From the NCBI GenBank assembly GCA_943846675.1, contig OX044357.1:434001-498000 (forward strand): a stretch of DNA of 64,000 nucleotides. Direction: 5' to 3'. A model generated the notes under the pieces. It ran no database searches, was not told where the DNA came from, and worked only from the letters and a program-made list of their open reading frames with translations. The translations under genes and the position numbers were made by a program. Positions 42,251-51,777 of the stretch are shown here, in pieces; position 1 is the stretch's first letter; the number at the start of each line of letters is the position of its first letter. The stretch comes from UBA987 sp002292105 (GTDB taxonomy: Bacteria > Bacteroidota > Bacteroidia > NS11-12g > UBA9320).

Positions 42251-43510
42251 ATGCAATTTGAAAACAGCAAAGAATTTGCCCAAGAAATGGATCGAAATGA
42301 TTCTTTGGCACAATTCAGGTCTCAATTTTTTATTCCACAACACAACGGTGCAGATTCTGTTTATCTAACAGGAAATAGTTTAGGTCTTCAGCCTAAAAGT
42401 GTGATTGACAAACTAAAACAGGAGCTCGACGATTGGGCTCAATATGGCGTAGAAGGACATTTTGATGGTAAAAACCCATGGTTTCATTATCACAAATTTT
42501 TCTCAGAATCTACGGCAAAAGTTGTAGGGGCTTCTCCAAAGGAAGTAGTGGTTATGAATAATCTAACGGTGAACCTTCATTTAATGATGGTGTCGTTTTA
42601 CAGACCCACTGCATCGCGATATAAAATCATTATGGAAGGCGGGGCATTTCCGTCTGATCAATATGCTATGGAGTCTCAAGCCAAGTTTCATGGCTTTGCC
42701 TATGAGGATGCTGTCATTGAAGTTAATCCCAGACCAGGGGAATACGCCTTAAGAACGGAGGATATTTTAGAAGTAATAGAAGAGCATGGCGATAGTGTAG
42801 CCTTGGTTATGTTTAGTGGTGTTCAATATTACACAGGTCAAGCTTTTGACATGGAAAAAATTACTAAGAAAGCACACGAAGTTGGCGCTTTTGCTGGATT
42901 TGATCTTGCTCATGCTGCTGGTAACTTAGACCTTCAATTGCATGACTGGGACGTCGATTTTGCGGTTTGGTGCTCTTACAAGTATTTAAACAGTGGTCCT
43001 GGTGGTGTTTCGGGCGTTTTTGTTCACGACAAACATGCCAACAATCCTGACTTACCGCGCTTTGCCGGTTGGTGGGGTCATGAAGAGGCCGAGCGGTTTC
43101 TTATGAAAAAAGGTTTTATTCCTGAATACGGCGCTGCCGGATGGCAACTCAGTAATGCACCGGTAATGTCTATGGCCGTACACCGTGCATCTCTCGATAT
43201 TTTTGACCAAGTATCGATGAAACAACTCAATGAAAAGTCGGAACCTTTAAACCGGTATTTGCAATTTGTTGTAGAAGATGCTGCAAAGAGCAATGATCGC
43301 TTAAGCTTCGAGGTCATTACCCCAGAAGAACGAGGTTGCCAACTATCTGTATTAACAGGAGAGAATGGAAAAGACCTCTTTGATCACCTCACAAAACAAG
43401 GCGTGATTGCGGATTGGAGAGAGCCCAACGTCATTCGTATGGCACCGGTTCCGTTATACAATTCGTATATGGATATCTATCGTTTTGGTCAGATTCTAAA
43501 AAGCTATTAA
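42251..43510 (+). CDS. kynU: Kynureninase
   Basis: 419 residues. KynU is a PLP enzyme that cleaves kynurenine (or 3-hydroxykynurenine) to anthranilate and alanine. Motifs: VYLTGNSLGLQPKS near the N-terminus, GAFPSDQYAMESQ, FAGFDLAHAAGNLDLQLHDWDVDFAVWCSYKYLNSGPGGVSG with the PLP lysine in SYKYLNSG, and FAGWWGHE. It stands alone; other kynurenine-pathway genes are absent. A terminator-like hairpin follows the stop. Confidence 0.96.
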   Translation: MQFENSKEFAQEMDRNDSLAQFRSQFFIPQHNGADSVYLTGNSLGLQPKSVIDKLKQELDDWAQYGVEGHFDGKNPWFHYHKFFSESTAKVVGASPKEVVVMNNLTVNLHLMMVSFYRPTASRYKIIMEGGAFPSDQYAMESQAKFHGFAYEDAVIEVNPRPGEYALRTEDILEVIEEHGDSVALVMFSGVQYYTGQAFDMEKITKKAHEVGAFAGFDLAHAAGNLDLQLHDWDVDFAVWCSYKYLNSGPGGVSGVFVHDKHANNPDLPRFAGWWGHEEAERFLMKKGFIPEYGAAGWQLSNAPVMSMAVHRASLDIFDQVSMKQLNEKSEPLNRYLQFVVEDAAKSNDRLSFEVITPEERGCQLSVLTGENGKDLFDHLTKQGVIADWREPNVIRMAPVPLYNSYMDIYRFGQILKSY

Positions 43511-43513
43511 TCT

Positions 43514-43536
43514 AAAAACCCGGCTCACGCCGGGTT
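43514..43536. terminator. Bidirectional terminator-like hairpin between kynU and the small RNA
   Basis: AACCCGGC (43517-43524) and GCCGGGTT (43529-43536) form a perfect 8-bp stem with a 4-nt loop. The plus strand is followed by CTT only, while the minus strand is followed by TTT (five T counting the stem ends), so it would work better for leftward transcription. Confidence 0.75.
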
Positions 43537-43683
43537 CTTGGAACTAAAATTACTAACCATGCTTATCTAATTGATAAGGCGTTATGATGATTGCATACGT
43601 GTATCACGCTGAAATCAAACTGTTATATCATGTGGGCTAATGGAAAAATCGTTTCCTCAGACGCACATAGTTAATAAAGTAGT
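43515..43683 (-). ncRNA. Candidate small RNA between mfd and kynU
   Basis: A full promoter pattern on the minus strand (TTG, 20 bp, TACCTTTG; 43718-43688) points away from mfd into a region with no protein gene, and a terminator hairpin with T-run lies about 150 nt downstream. The transcript would be about 165 nt. It contains a perfect 6-bp hairpin CTTATC / GATAAG (43562-43578) and a possible longer stem TGATT / AATCA around CGTG / CACG. No ORF longer than 18 codons was seen. I cannot assign it to a known RNA family; a 6S-like or regulatory RNA is possible. Confidence 0.4.
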
Positions 43684-43687
43684 ATTG

Positions 43688-43718
43688 CAAAGGTAGGTAA
43701 TCTATTGTCATGAAACAA
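43688..43718 (-). promoter_or_regulatory. Promoter of the candidate small RNA
   Basis: On the minus strand TTG (43718-43716), a 20-bp spacer and TACCTTTG (43695-43688) fit the TTG-N17-23-TAnnTTTG consensus exactly. A 7-bp inverted repeat CTATTGT / ACAATAG (43702-43721) covers the -33 part. Confidence 0.6.
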
Positions 43719-43749
43719 TAGCATTCGTGGATTTGTTGTATAGTTACAT

Positions 43750-46700
43750 TTATAGGAGATTCCGAAGACAGGCCACAAAGTCTTTTATCTGATTCATGTT
43801 TTGCTCTGTAACGAGTAAAAGTTGGTTTCCTTTTTGTTTTAAACTGAACAAGTTATGGTGCGTATTCACCTGGCTCATAATTTTGCCAAACAAGTCAGAA
43901 CTGTAGTAGTGCGTATTGTTCTCGTCAGGGAAGTATCCCAGAAGTTTGCCGTTTTTAATTCTGATTTTGTGCCACCCTAAACGCATCCCAAGATGCTTTA
44001 AACGTACGCTATAAAGCAAGGCTTTTACAGGCATGGGCAAGTCTCCAAAACGATCTTTTAAATTATCGCGGAATTTAATGAGGTCCGTATCTGTATCAAT
44101 TTTTGATAACTCTGTGTACAGACTTAAACGCTCCGAGATATTGCTAACGTAATGGTCCGGAATCATAATGTCAAGGTCAGTATCTACCTGACAATCTGTA
44201 CTGGTTTCGGATGGTTTCTTATCGTCTTCAAAGAGTGACTTAAACTCGTCGTTTCTTAATTCTTGTACGGCCTCGTCTAAAATCTTGTGGTACATATCAA
44301 AACCAATTTCCGAAATGAAACCACTTTGCTCTCCACCCAATAAATTTCCAGCACCTCGAATGTCTAAGTCGCGCATGGCCACATTGAATCCACTGCCTAA
44401 GTCAGAAAACTCTTCGATGGCTTGTAATCTGCGTCTGGCATCGTCGGTTAAAGTATGCAGGGGAGGTGTAATAAGATGGCAAAATGCTTTTTTGTTGCTT
44501 CGTCCTACTCGTCCACGCATTTGGTGTAGATCGCTTAAGCCAAAGTAGTGGGCATTATTGACAAGAATGGTATTGGCATTGGGTATATCTAACCCACTCT
44601 CGATAATCGTCGTCGCAACGAGTACATCGTATTCTCCTTCGATAAACCGCAACATCACGTTTTCTAACTCATCACCAGCCATTTGACCATGACCAACAAC
44701 TACACGCGCATTTGGTGATACAGAACGTATCATCGTTGCAATGTCTTGAATATCTCGAACCCGATTATGTACGACAAAGACCTGTCCACCGCGCTCTATT
44801 TCGTAATTAACAGCTTGCTCAAATATCTCTGTACCAAAGGTGTGTAGTTGGGTTTTTATCGGTTGACGGTTTGGAGGAGGCGTGTTAATGACGCTCAAAT
44901 CCCGGGCCCCCATCAAACTAAAATGTAAGGTTCTTGGTATTGGAGTAGCCGTCAGTGTTAACGTGTCTATGTTCGCTCTCAGCGACTTGATTTTTTCTTT
45001 TGCAGAAACGCCAAACTTTTGTTCTTCATCAATAATTAAAAGTCCAATGTCTTTGAACTTTATTTTGTCGCTTAGCAGTTTATGCGTACCAATAATGATA
45101 TCCGTTTTGCCTTCAGCCAGTTTCTTTATGGATTCAGTTTGTTGTTTCTGGGTACGAAACCGGTTAACATAATCCACCTGGCAAGGAAAGCCATCCATAC
45201 GTTCTTTGAACGTGTGATAATGTTGTTGCGCAAGAATGGTTGTGGGCACCAAAATGGCTACTTGCTTGCTATCGCATACCGCCTTAAAAGCCGCACGAAT
45301 GGCAATTTCAGTTTTACCAAAGCCCACATCTCCACACACAAGTCTGTCCATCGGGTGCGGAGACTCCATGTCTTTCTTCACATCTTCGGTAGCCTTGCTT
45401 TGATCAGGAGTGTCTTCATATAAGAAACTCGCTTCAAGCTCAATTTGTAAGTAATTGTCTGGGGCAAATTGAAATCCAGGTTGAGCCTTTCTTTTGGCGT
45501 ACAATTTAATCAGGTCACGAGCGATGTCTTTAACCCGTTTCTTGGTTTTACTTTTTAGCTTTACCCAAGTGTCCGAACCTAGTTTGTTTATTTTAGGTGT
45601 ATGGCCTTCTTTTCCTGTATACCGACTTATTTTATGTAACGCACCGATGTTAACATAGAGCAGATCGTTGTTTTTGTACGATATTCTCACAGATTCCTGC
45701 AAACGGCCACCCATTTCAATTTTTTGCAATCCCTCAAATTTTCCAACACCATGATCAATGTGAACGATGAAGTCTCCTGGTTTTAGATTGCTTAATTCTC
45801 GAAGTGTTAGCGCCTGTGTTTTGCTGTATTTGTGTTTGTTTTTAAACTGATAATGGCGGCCAAATATTTCATGTTCGGTGTATATAGCAAGGTGGTGTTC
45901 TTTGTCTATAAACCCATTAGACAAACCAAGATATACCGGGTTGAATTTTATAGAGGCTCCAATGTCGTGAAAGATGGTTTCGAGTCGCTCAATTTGCTTG
46001 CCAGTTTCCGAAAAAATATGTTGACCGATGCCTAAACGTGCATTGTCTTGAAGGTGATCGATGAGAAGAGAGAAGTTTTTACCAAATGTTTTTTGTGGAC
46101 TCTGTTCGAAACTTAAACGTTCAATATTTCTGAAATGGGGAATTTGGCCGAATTCAACACCACTCCTTTTTGTCAATTGTTTTTTGAAGAAGTCATCTGT
46201 GTCAAATAGGTCTTCTATTTCCTCCGTTACGTGGGATTTTAATGTGGCAAAACACGTGTTTAGCTGGTCGCCGAAAAAGATTGCATCGTTATTGAAATAC
46301 TCAAATATGCTAATACGCTCACCAGCAATTTCGTCGTCTTGTATATTCGGCACAATCGAAGAAAATTTAAGATCGGCTGTCGACAATTGCGTTATCGCAT
46401 CAAATTGTCGAATCGATTCAACCATTCTCCCATCTAACTCAACGCGAATCGGCAGCTCGTGCGAATAACTGAATATATCAATAATTCCGCCTCGCATGGA
46501 ATATTGACCCGGCTCGTAAACAAAATCCTCTCTTTTAAAGCCATAGGTGTTGAGCATTTCCATCATGAAATCAAAGTCTAATATCTCACCGACATTAATT
46601 TCAAATTGGTTTTTATCCAGGTTGTCTTGTCCGATAACTTTTTCGGCAATTGCTTCAATTGATGAGACTAACACCGTGGGCTTGTCAAGTTTTTTAAGTT

Positions 46701-47031
46701 GTAGCAAAATCTCCGAACGTTCTTGAATGGCGTTATTGGACGGCGTTTCAGGTTGAAACGATTTGCTAAACGAACTAGGTAAATACATGGCAACCGATTT
46801 GCCTAGAATGTTGTGGATGTCTTGAAAGACATACCGTGCGTCTTCAGGGTTGGAAGCAATATAAACGATTGGGCGTTTAAGCTCAATAAAGGCAGCAGAA
46901 ACTAAGAAGGACTTAAACGATCCCGCTATACCGGAAATATGTGCATGGGACTTTGGTTGTTCCAGCCAATTTAAGACAGTCTTAACCTTATCGGTTTCGA
47001 CATAATGGGCTAATATTTCGCGGGTATTCAA
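43750..47031 (-). CDS. mfd: Transcription-repair coupling factor Mfd
   Basis: 1093 residues, typical for Mfd, which removes stalled RNA polymerase and recruits UvrA. In order: an N-terminal UvrB-like region (FKREDFVYEPGQYSMRGGIIDIFSYSHELPIRVE), the CarD-like RNA polymerase interaction domain (GDFIVHIDHGVGKFEGLQKI, about residue 415), the helicase domain with Walker A CGDVGFGKTEIA, DEEQKFG and TATPIPRTLHFS, motif region GHGQMAGDELENVM, HQMRGRVGRS, and the C-terminal TRCF domain. Complete, monocistronic. Confidence 0.97.
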   Translation of the reverse strand: MNTREILAHYVETDKVKTVLNWLEQPKSHAHISGIAGSFKSFLVSAAFIELKRPIVYIASNPEDARYVFQDIHNILGKSVAMYLPSSFSKSFQPETPSNNAIQERSEILLQLKKLDKPTVLVSSIEAIAEKVIGQDNLDKNQFEINVGEILDFDFMMEMLNTYGFKREDFVYEPGQYSMRGGIIDIFSYSHELPIRVELDGRMVESIRQFDAITQLSTADLKFSSIVPNIQDDEIAGERISIFEYFNNDAIFFGDQLNTCFATLKSHVTEEIEDLFDTDDFFKKQLTKRSGVEFGQIPHFRNIERLSFEQSPQKTFGKNFSLLIDHLQDNARLGIGQHIFSETGKQIERLETIFHDIGASIKFNPVYLGLSNGFIDKEHHLAIYTEHEIFGRHYQFKNKHKYSKTQALTLRELSNLKPGDFIVHIDHGVGKFEGLQKIEMGGRLQESVRISYKNNDLLYVNIGALHKISRYTGKEGHTPKINKLGSDTWVKLKSKTKKRVKDIARDLIKLYAKRKAQPGFQFAPDNYLQIELEASFLYEDTPDQSKATEDVKKDMESPHPMDRLVCGDVGFGKTEIAIRAAFKAVCDSKQVAILVPTTILAQQHYHTFKERMDGFPCQVDYVNRFRTQKQQTESIKKLAEGKTDIIIGTHKLLSDKIKFKDIGLLIIDEEQKFGVSAKEKIKSLRANIDTLTLTATPIPRTLHFSLMGARDLSVINTPPPNRQPIKTQLHTFGTEIFEQAVNYEIERGGQVFVVHNRVRDIQDIATMIRSVSPNARVVVGHGQMAGDELENVMLRFIEGEYDVLVATTIIESGLDIPNANTILVNNAHYFGLSDLHQMRGRVGRSNKKAFCHLITPPLHTLTDDARRRLQAIEEFSDLGSGFNVAMRDLDIRGAGNLLGGEQSGFISEIGFDMYHKILDEAVQELRNDEFKSLFEDDKKPSETSTDCQVDTDLDIMIPDHYVSNISERLSLYTELSKIDTDTDLIKFRDNLKDRFGDLPMPVKALLYSVRLKHLGMRLGWHKIRIKNGKLLGYFPDENNTHYYSSDLFGKIMSQVNTHHNLFSLKQKGNQLLLVTEQNMNQIKDFVACLRNLL

Positions 47032-47049
47032 TGAATGTATTTAGGGGTG

Positions 47050-47057
47050 CAAAAATA
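47050..47057 (-). promoter_or_regulatory. -7 promoter box of mfd
   Basis: TATTTTTG on the minus strand matches TAnnTTTG, 18 nt before the mfd ATG, in the 40-bp gap after the caspase-like gene. Confidence 0.45.
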
Positions 47058-47071
47058 TGTTTTGCCTACCA

Positions 47072-50000
47072 CTATTGCATTGAAGGGGCACTTTTTGGTT
47101 CAAATCCTTTTATGGCTTTTGCAGGTTTATGAAGGAAAATGAAATCTCCATCGTCGTCATGGTCTCCAAACCCTCCGTATTTAGGTGTCGTTGGCATTCT
47201 GTTATCGGTTAACGAACTCATTAAACGTAGATTGTCGATGAAGTCATCAAAGGTTAATACGTTCCCCTTTTTTGCTCCTTTAGAGCTCAAAGTTTCTATA
47301 AACTTCATTGCGAATTTGCTTTCATCCGGCACATATTCTAAACTCCCACTTGTAATAAAAAGTCGAGACTTTATTTTCAGCTTGTCCTCAATAAATTTAT
47401 CGGTGCTGTCTCTAATGTAAAGCATGTCTGATTCTGAATAGTCTCTCACCTCAGTTTTGTTAAATGCCGATCCTCCAAAACATACATCAAATACGAGCAT
47501 GATGTGGTTACAGGAATATGTCTCATTGAAGTAATCGCGGATATCTGTAAACTTTAAATAGCTACGTAAACTTCCATCTAACTCTGAGTTTTTGGCTACT
47601 ATGAACCCCCCCTTGCCAGGCTTATAATGACCATGACCCGCAAAAAAGACGAGTAGTTGATCTTTAGGCGCGTAGGATATTTTTTCTGTGTAGTGGGCTA
47701 TTACGTCGTCCATTTCTTCAACTGTCAGATCTACTTTGATGTCGACCTTAAACCCATACAATTCCGTTAACAGATTGCCAATCTTCTCGACGTCTTTTAA
47801 CGGATTTGCGAGGTCAGACCACTCATTGTATTCGCTAGTTGCAAATAGTAAAGCATAATTGGTTTGAGATGTATTTATGTCATTTGGGTCAACTAGTTTT
47901 TCGCTCGACTTATTAATTATGAAGGAGTCCATGGCAACATTACCTTTTCCGTCTTTGGCTTGAATAACCAATTTTGTCCACGTGTTTGTGAAATTTTGGT
48001 CTAGATTAAACTTGCCATTTTGAGTAAATGCCACACTAACCCCATTTACCAGTATTTCTGAAATACCACTTTCGTCTAGTGCTTGCCCGCCGACATTTTT
48101 AGAAATCGTCACGATTTTTGTCTTGCCGCCGCGCTTACCATCAGAGTTTATGACGTTAGGGATATAGATCATAGGTGGTGTGGTGTCGGTAGTGTTGGCA
48201 GATGCATTTACAAATGTCAATGGGAAATCTACCCCGGAAGAGTAACTTTTTAAATCAAACTGAAGATTGCCAGAAGACATATTCCCGTACATATATCCTT
48301 CTAAGCTTTTAGAGGTCACATAGGCCAGTGATGCAGTTGTGTCTTTATGGAAACTACTTTGCCAAGATGTTGCAGCATTTCCAGAAAAGCCTTCTGTCAA
48401 ATATGACGTGAACAAACTCATGTCTTGTTTGGGCATCTCAACACGACCATCTGAGACTAAAAATCCGATACTTTCGGCCAAAAATTCGTGTTTATTTTCA
48501 CGCTGGTTTGCAGCGTATTGATCTATCAAACTAGAATTTACAGCATCAATCAATAAAAGTTTTTTAGACGCCGACATAGAAGACAGCCAAGATAAAATCT
48601 GTTCATTGTCGATGGTGTCAGAACCTACGATAAGTTTGTCGTCTGTGGTGTATCCGGTATAATATAGTATAAAACAGTCTCCAGGTTTTGAGTGGATGAT
48701 AACATCCTTGAAAGCTGAATGTACCGAATCCTTGATGTCTTTGTTTAAGACATACACATGGGATTGGTCAAATATTCTCTTTGCGCGTTCTCCAACAACA
48801 TCTGCCATCAATTGAGCGTCGTTACGCGCATTGGTGTATCCGTTGGGGTTGCTACCATTTGTTCCAATACTTATAAAATAGAGGTCGTTGCTGCGCTGAT
48901 TACTCTGAATTTTTCGTCGTGCAGCCAGCTTCATTTTATTAAACATATCCTGCATCACATCATTGTCTAGCCAGTCATTCAAATTACTGATCATCTCAAG
49001 ATCGTTCATTTCTAGTTCTGGATCATTAATATGTTTTAAGTTGATGTTCCAACTTGTCGTATAGCGAGCTAACGAAGTCACATAATCCTTGTGCATATAA
49101 TAATTATAAGCGCTCCATCTATGGTAATTCCTTAACAGGCCATATCGAACAAACGTGCCTCTGCTTTCAAACGCTATTGCAGAATCAAAGGCTATTCCTG
49201 CCTGTAGATAATCTTCTTGTTTTTCGAGACCCTGACCTCTGACAAAATGTTCGTTTCCGGTGGCCTTATATTTATAGTGCTTGTTCCATTGATTTGTTAG
49301 GTGAGTTTTTTCGCGCTCGACTTGTTCTACTTCCCAACCGTTTTCTATAAAGAAATCGAAATCCGGAATGATACCTTCGTCAAATACTGAAGTTGCACCT
49401 GCATTTTCAAGCGCTTTTATATAGTACTTTCTGGCTTTTGTGTACTTCCTAAGCAACGTAAGCGAATGGCCATAATTCATAGCGTACGTGGCATCGTTAC
49501 TATCCAACATATAGGCTTTTTTTGTATGCTCTTCGGAAGCCTTAAAACGTCCTAGTTTAATTAAAGTCCAACCGTACATACCATGACCGGAGGCATATTC
49601 AGACATGTTGTCCTTCACGAATGCAAATTCGGGTAGGGCTTTCATCAAATCTTCCGATGTCAGGTACATCAAACCCAATTGCCAATGAATATTATAGTCT
49701 TTAGGAACTTCTTTAAGTAAAGCACGATACACTTTTTCAGATTCAGCATACTGTTGTTTGGTCTGGAAAATCCAAGCCCGAATCAATTCAAAATCACGGT
49801 ATTCTTGTCTGAAATTGTATGTAGTCGTTAAGGAGGACCATTGGTCAACTAATTGTATAGCACTGTCTAGGTGACCTTGATTGATTACGGAATAGATGTT
49901 TGTCTGAATCTCTGAGAAATCAAAGTCGGCCACTTTTAAATACCGACCATAATTGGTCTCCCAAGCCTCCCAGTCTGCATCGGTTATCACATCTTTATAA

Positions 50001-51139
50001 AGACCGGAAAGCAAATTCCCTTCGTCTTCGTTTGTGGGTGTGTGGTTAATCACCCAAGTTGCATAGGCCTCATCTATACGGAATTTGCGACCCATATATC
50101 TATGTGGGTATTCTATTACGTATCTAAAAAATGCCTTTACATCAGTCGTTTTTGTTACCAACATGGCTTCCCACATATTTAGACCCGCAAAAGCACCTGA
50201 ATCTATTTTTTCGTTCATGTCACTTTCTTCAGGATCATACAATGATTTGGCTGTATTGACAATAATGTCGCGCATCATTTCAATCAACGCGTCTTCACTG
50301 GTTTCTGAAGAGATTTGTTGCGCAACCTTGTAGCTGTATAGTGGTAAATTTTTGTCACTTAAAAAAGGAATATGAAAGCGCGTTAGCTGTTGGATCAAAC
50401 CATCATAGGCGTCAGGATTGGCACCAACTTCCATATAATTGAGATCGCCTATTTGAGGCTTAAAACCACTTGCCTTCCCATCATCACTCATGACCATATA
50501 CCACTGTGATCGTCCTTGATCTACCGACACAACGGTGGTTTCGCCTAAAGCTTCAACATACCGTTCAGGGTCATTGGCATCGTATATGGCTACAAACCAT
50601 CCGGATTGGTCTATTCTTATGGAGTCGCGCATGCCTAAATCCATAGTAAACCAAGTGGTATCTCCCGAAGTTCTATCTATGGAAGAAACCGGGTATCGGG
50701 AATATTCCCTTTCTGTATTCCAACCTTCGAAGCCATAAAAACTTTGATACTTTCTTGCTGAATCTTCAAAGAACGATACTTGTTGTATGGCAGACTGCGC
50801 TTCTTCAATGTGCCCACCTCTTTGGTAGTTTAACGCCGCCAGAAAAAAGTACTGTGACGCTGCGCCATAGTACGTTTCAGACACAAAAAATCTGGCATAA
50901 AGTTCAAATACTTCGCCGATAAACTTCCTGTCTTGACCCTCTTCGAGTTCTTTCTCTTCCATTACAGCGCCTAACAAGAGTGAGAAAACGTCATCATACT
51001 TACCTTTCTCTATTAGCTTGAGGGCTTTGTCGTATGACTTCTTGGCTTTTTTAGAATTTTGCGCACTGCTTTGGCTTGCCGTACTTATAAAAATGAGTGC
51101 GACAATAGCATATGTAAATAACTGCTTCAGTAGAACCAT
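47072..51139 (-). CDS. Secreted TPR protein with tandem caspase-like (peptidase C14) domains
   Basis: 1355 residues from ATG 51139 (MVLLKQLFTYAIVALIFIS, signal peptide); an ATG at 51241 adds a non-typical segment over the promoter. After a Lys-rich helical region come tetratricopeptide repeats (about 410-610: WQLGLMYLTSEDLMKALPEF, GHGMYGWTLIKLGRFKASEEHTKKAYMLD). Two caspase-like folds follow. The first (about 750-900) has lost the dyad: YYTGYTTDD in place of the His block, LIDAVNSS in place of the Cys block. The second (about 1090-1330) keeps LLVFFAGHGHYK (His about 1165) and MLVFDVCFGGSAF (Cys about 1218). An Ig-like segment lies between them. Probably an active cysteine peptidase with a pseudo-domain; substrate unknown. 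Confidence 0.85.
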   Translation of the reverse strand: MVLLKQLFTYAIVALIFISTASQSSAQNSKKAKKSYDKALKLIEKGKYDDVFSLLLGAVMEEKELEEGQDRKFIGEVFELYARFFVSETYYGAASQYFFLAALNYQRGGHIEEAQSAIQQVSFFEDSARKYQSFYGFEGWNTEREYSRYPVSSIDRTSGDTTWFTMDLGMRDSIRIDQSGWFVAIYDANDPERYVEALGETTVVSVDQGRSQWYMVMSDDGKASGFKPQIGDLNYMEVGANPDAYDGLIQQLTRFHIPFLSDKNLPLYSYKVAQQISSETSEDALIEMMRDIIVNTAKSLYDPEESDMNEKIDSGAFAGLNMWEAMLVTKTTDVKAFFRYVIEYPHRYMGRKFRIDEAYATWVINHTPTNEDEGNLLSGLYKDVITDADWEAWETNYGRYLKVADFDFSEIQTNIYSVINQGHLDSAIQLVDQWSSLTTTYNFRQEYRDFELIRAWIFQTKQQYAESEKVYRALLKEVPKDYNIHWQLGLMYLTSEDLMKALPEFAFVKDNMSEYASGHGMYGWTLIKLGRFKASEEHTKKAYMLDSNDATYAMNYGHSLTLLRKYTKARKYYIKALENAGATSVFDEGIIPDFDFFIENGWEVEQVEREKTHLTNQWNKHYKYKATGNEHFVRGQGLEKQEDYLQAGIAFDSAIAFESRGTFVRYGLLRNYHRWSAYNYYMHKDYVTSLARYTTSWNINLKHINDPELEMNDLEMISNLNDWLDNDVMQDMFNKMKLAARRKIQSNQRSNDLYFISIGTNGSNPNGYTNARNDAQLMADVVGERAKRIFDQSHVYVLNKDIKDSVHSAFKDVIIHSKPGDCFILYYTGYTTDDKLIVGSDTIDNEQILSWLSSMSASKKLLLIDAVNSSLIDQYAANQRENKHEFLAESIGFLVSDGRVEMPKQDMSLFTSYLTEGFSGNAATSWQSSFHKDTTASLAYVTSKSLEGYMYGNMSSGNLQFDLKSYSSGVDFPLTFVNASANTTDTTPPMIYIPNVINSDGKRGGKTKIVTISKNVGGQALDESGISEILVNGVSVAFTQNGKFNLDQNFTNTWTKLVIQAKDGKGNVAMDSFIINKSSEKLVDPNDINTSQTNYALLFATSEYNEWSDLANPLKDVEKIGNLLTELYGFKVDIKVDLTVEEMDDVIAHYTEKISYAPKDQLLVFFAGHGHYKPGKGGFIVAKNSELDGSLRSYLKFTDIRDYFNETYSCNHIMLVFDVCFGGSAFNKTEVRDYSESDMLYIRDSTDKFIEDKLKIKSRLFITSGSLEYVPDESKFAMKFIETLSSKGAKKGNVLTFDDFIDNLRLMSSLTDNRMPTTPKYGGFGDHDDDGDFIFLHKPAKAIKGFEPKSAPSMQ

Positions 51140-51227
51140 ATCTAAAGATCTTAAGCCAAATTTATTAAATATATATGGAACTGAGCGGATTGGTAAATGA
51201 TAGTGGTCATAATACAAGTGTGCTGAG

Positions 51228-51235
51228 TATTTTTG
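51228..51235 (+). promoter_or_regulatory. -7 promoter box of the YbjN-like gene
   Basis: TATTTTTG matches TAnnTTTG and ends 4 nt before the ATG at 51240, so the mRNA is predicted to be leaderless or nearly so. No good -33 TTG was found. Confidence 0.45.
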
Positions 51236-51239
51236 CTGC

Positions 51240-51710
51240 ATGGATTTAAAACCGTTTTATGAAATTGCAGAAGACGCAATTAAAACGTTGGGTGTAGACC
51301 CTGAGACAACACGATGCGAAGACCCAGGACAGTGGATTATTACAAGAGAACCAATTGAAATATTCATTGACATTTGGCAACCCCAAGAAGCAAATCAATG
51401 GGAGTATTTTAAGGAAGATGAGCCAACTGCAATATTTCAAGTAGTGGCGCCCGTATGTTATTTGCCCGATAGTGAGGCTGATAAAGCCAAATTTATGGAA
51501 GAAGTGTTGTACATTAACCACCATATGTTTTATGGTAGCTTCACCGTTAACATGGAGGAGTCAATGGCGGCTATTGGATTTAAAAGATTGCTAGAAGGCG
51601 CTAATCGAGTAGAGATGATTGAACCTATAGAAAGCATCGGATTTTATGCAGAAAATTTGTCGAACTATCTTTCAAAAAAATACAATCTGAAAAAAATCGA
51701 AAAAAATTAA
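51240..51710 (+). CDS. YbjN / type III secretion chaperone-like protein
   Basis: 156 residues, acidic, no signal peptide. The layout (helix PFYEIAEDAIKTLGVDPE, then strands IITREPIEIFIDIWQ and AIFQVVAPVCYLPDSEADKAKFMEEVLYINHHMFYGSFTV, then helices to KYNLKKIEKN) resembles the YbjN / CesT-like alpha-beta sandwich of small cytoplasmic chaperone-type proteins. This is fold-level recognition only. It is divergent from the caspase-like gene with a shared 100-bp promoter region and upstream of the second ECF cassette (67-bp gap). Confidence 0.65.
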   Translation: MDLKPFYEIAEDAIKTLGVDPETTRCEDPGQWIITREPIEIFIDIWQPQEANQWEYFKEDEPTAIFQVVAPVCYLPDSEADKAKFMEEVLYINHHMFYGSFTVNMEESMAAIGFKRLLEGANRVEMIEPIESIGFYAENLSNYLSKKYNLKKIEKN

Positions 51711-51777
51711 GGGTTAAGGCAACCAAACGCGGAAACTTCTCATCTAAGAAGAAAAGCGAGAAGAATGATGTCTTTAG

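Noticed and set aside
43584..43640. An 18-codon plus-strand frame between kynU and mfd
   Set aside because: Too short and with no start signal; the segment fits a minus-strand RNA better.
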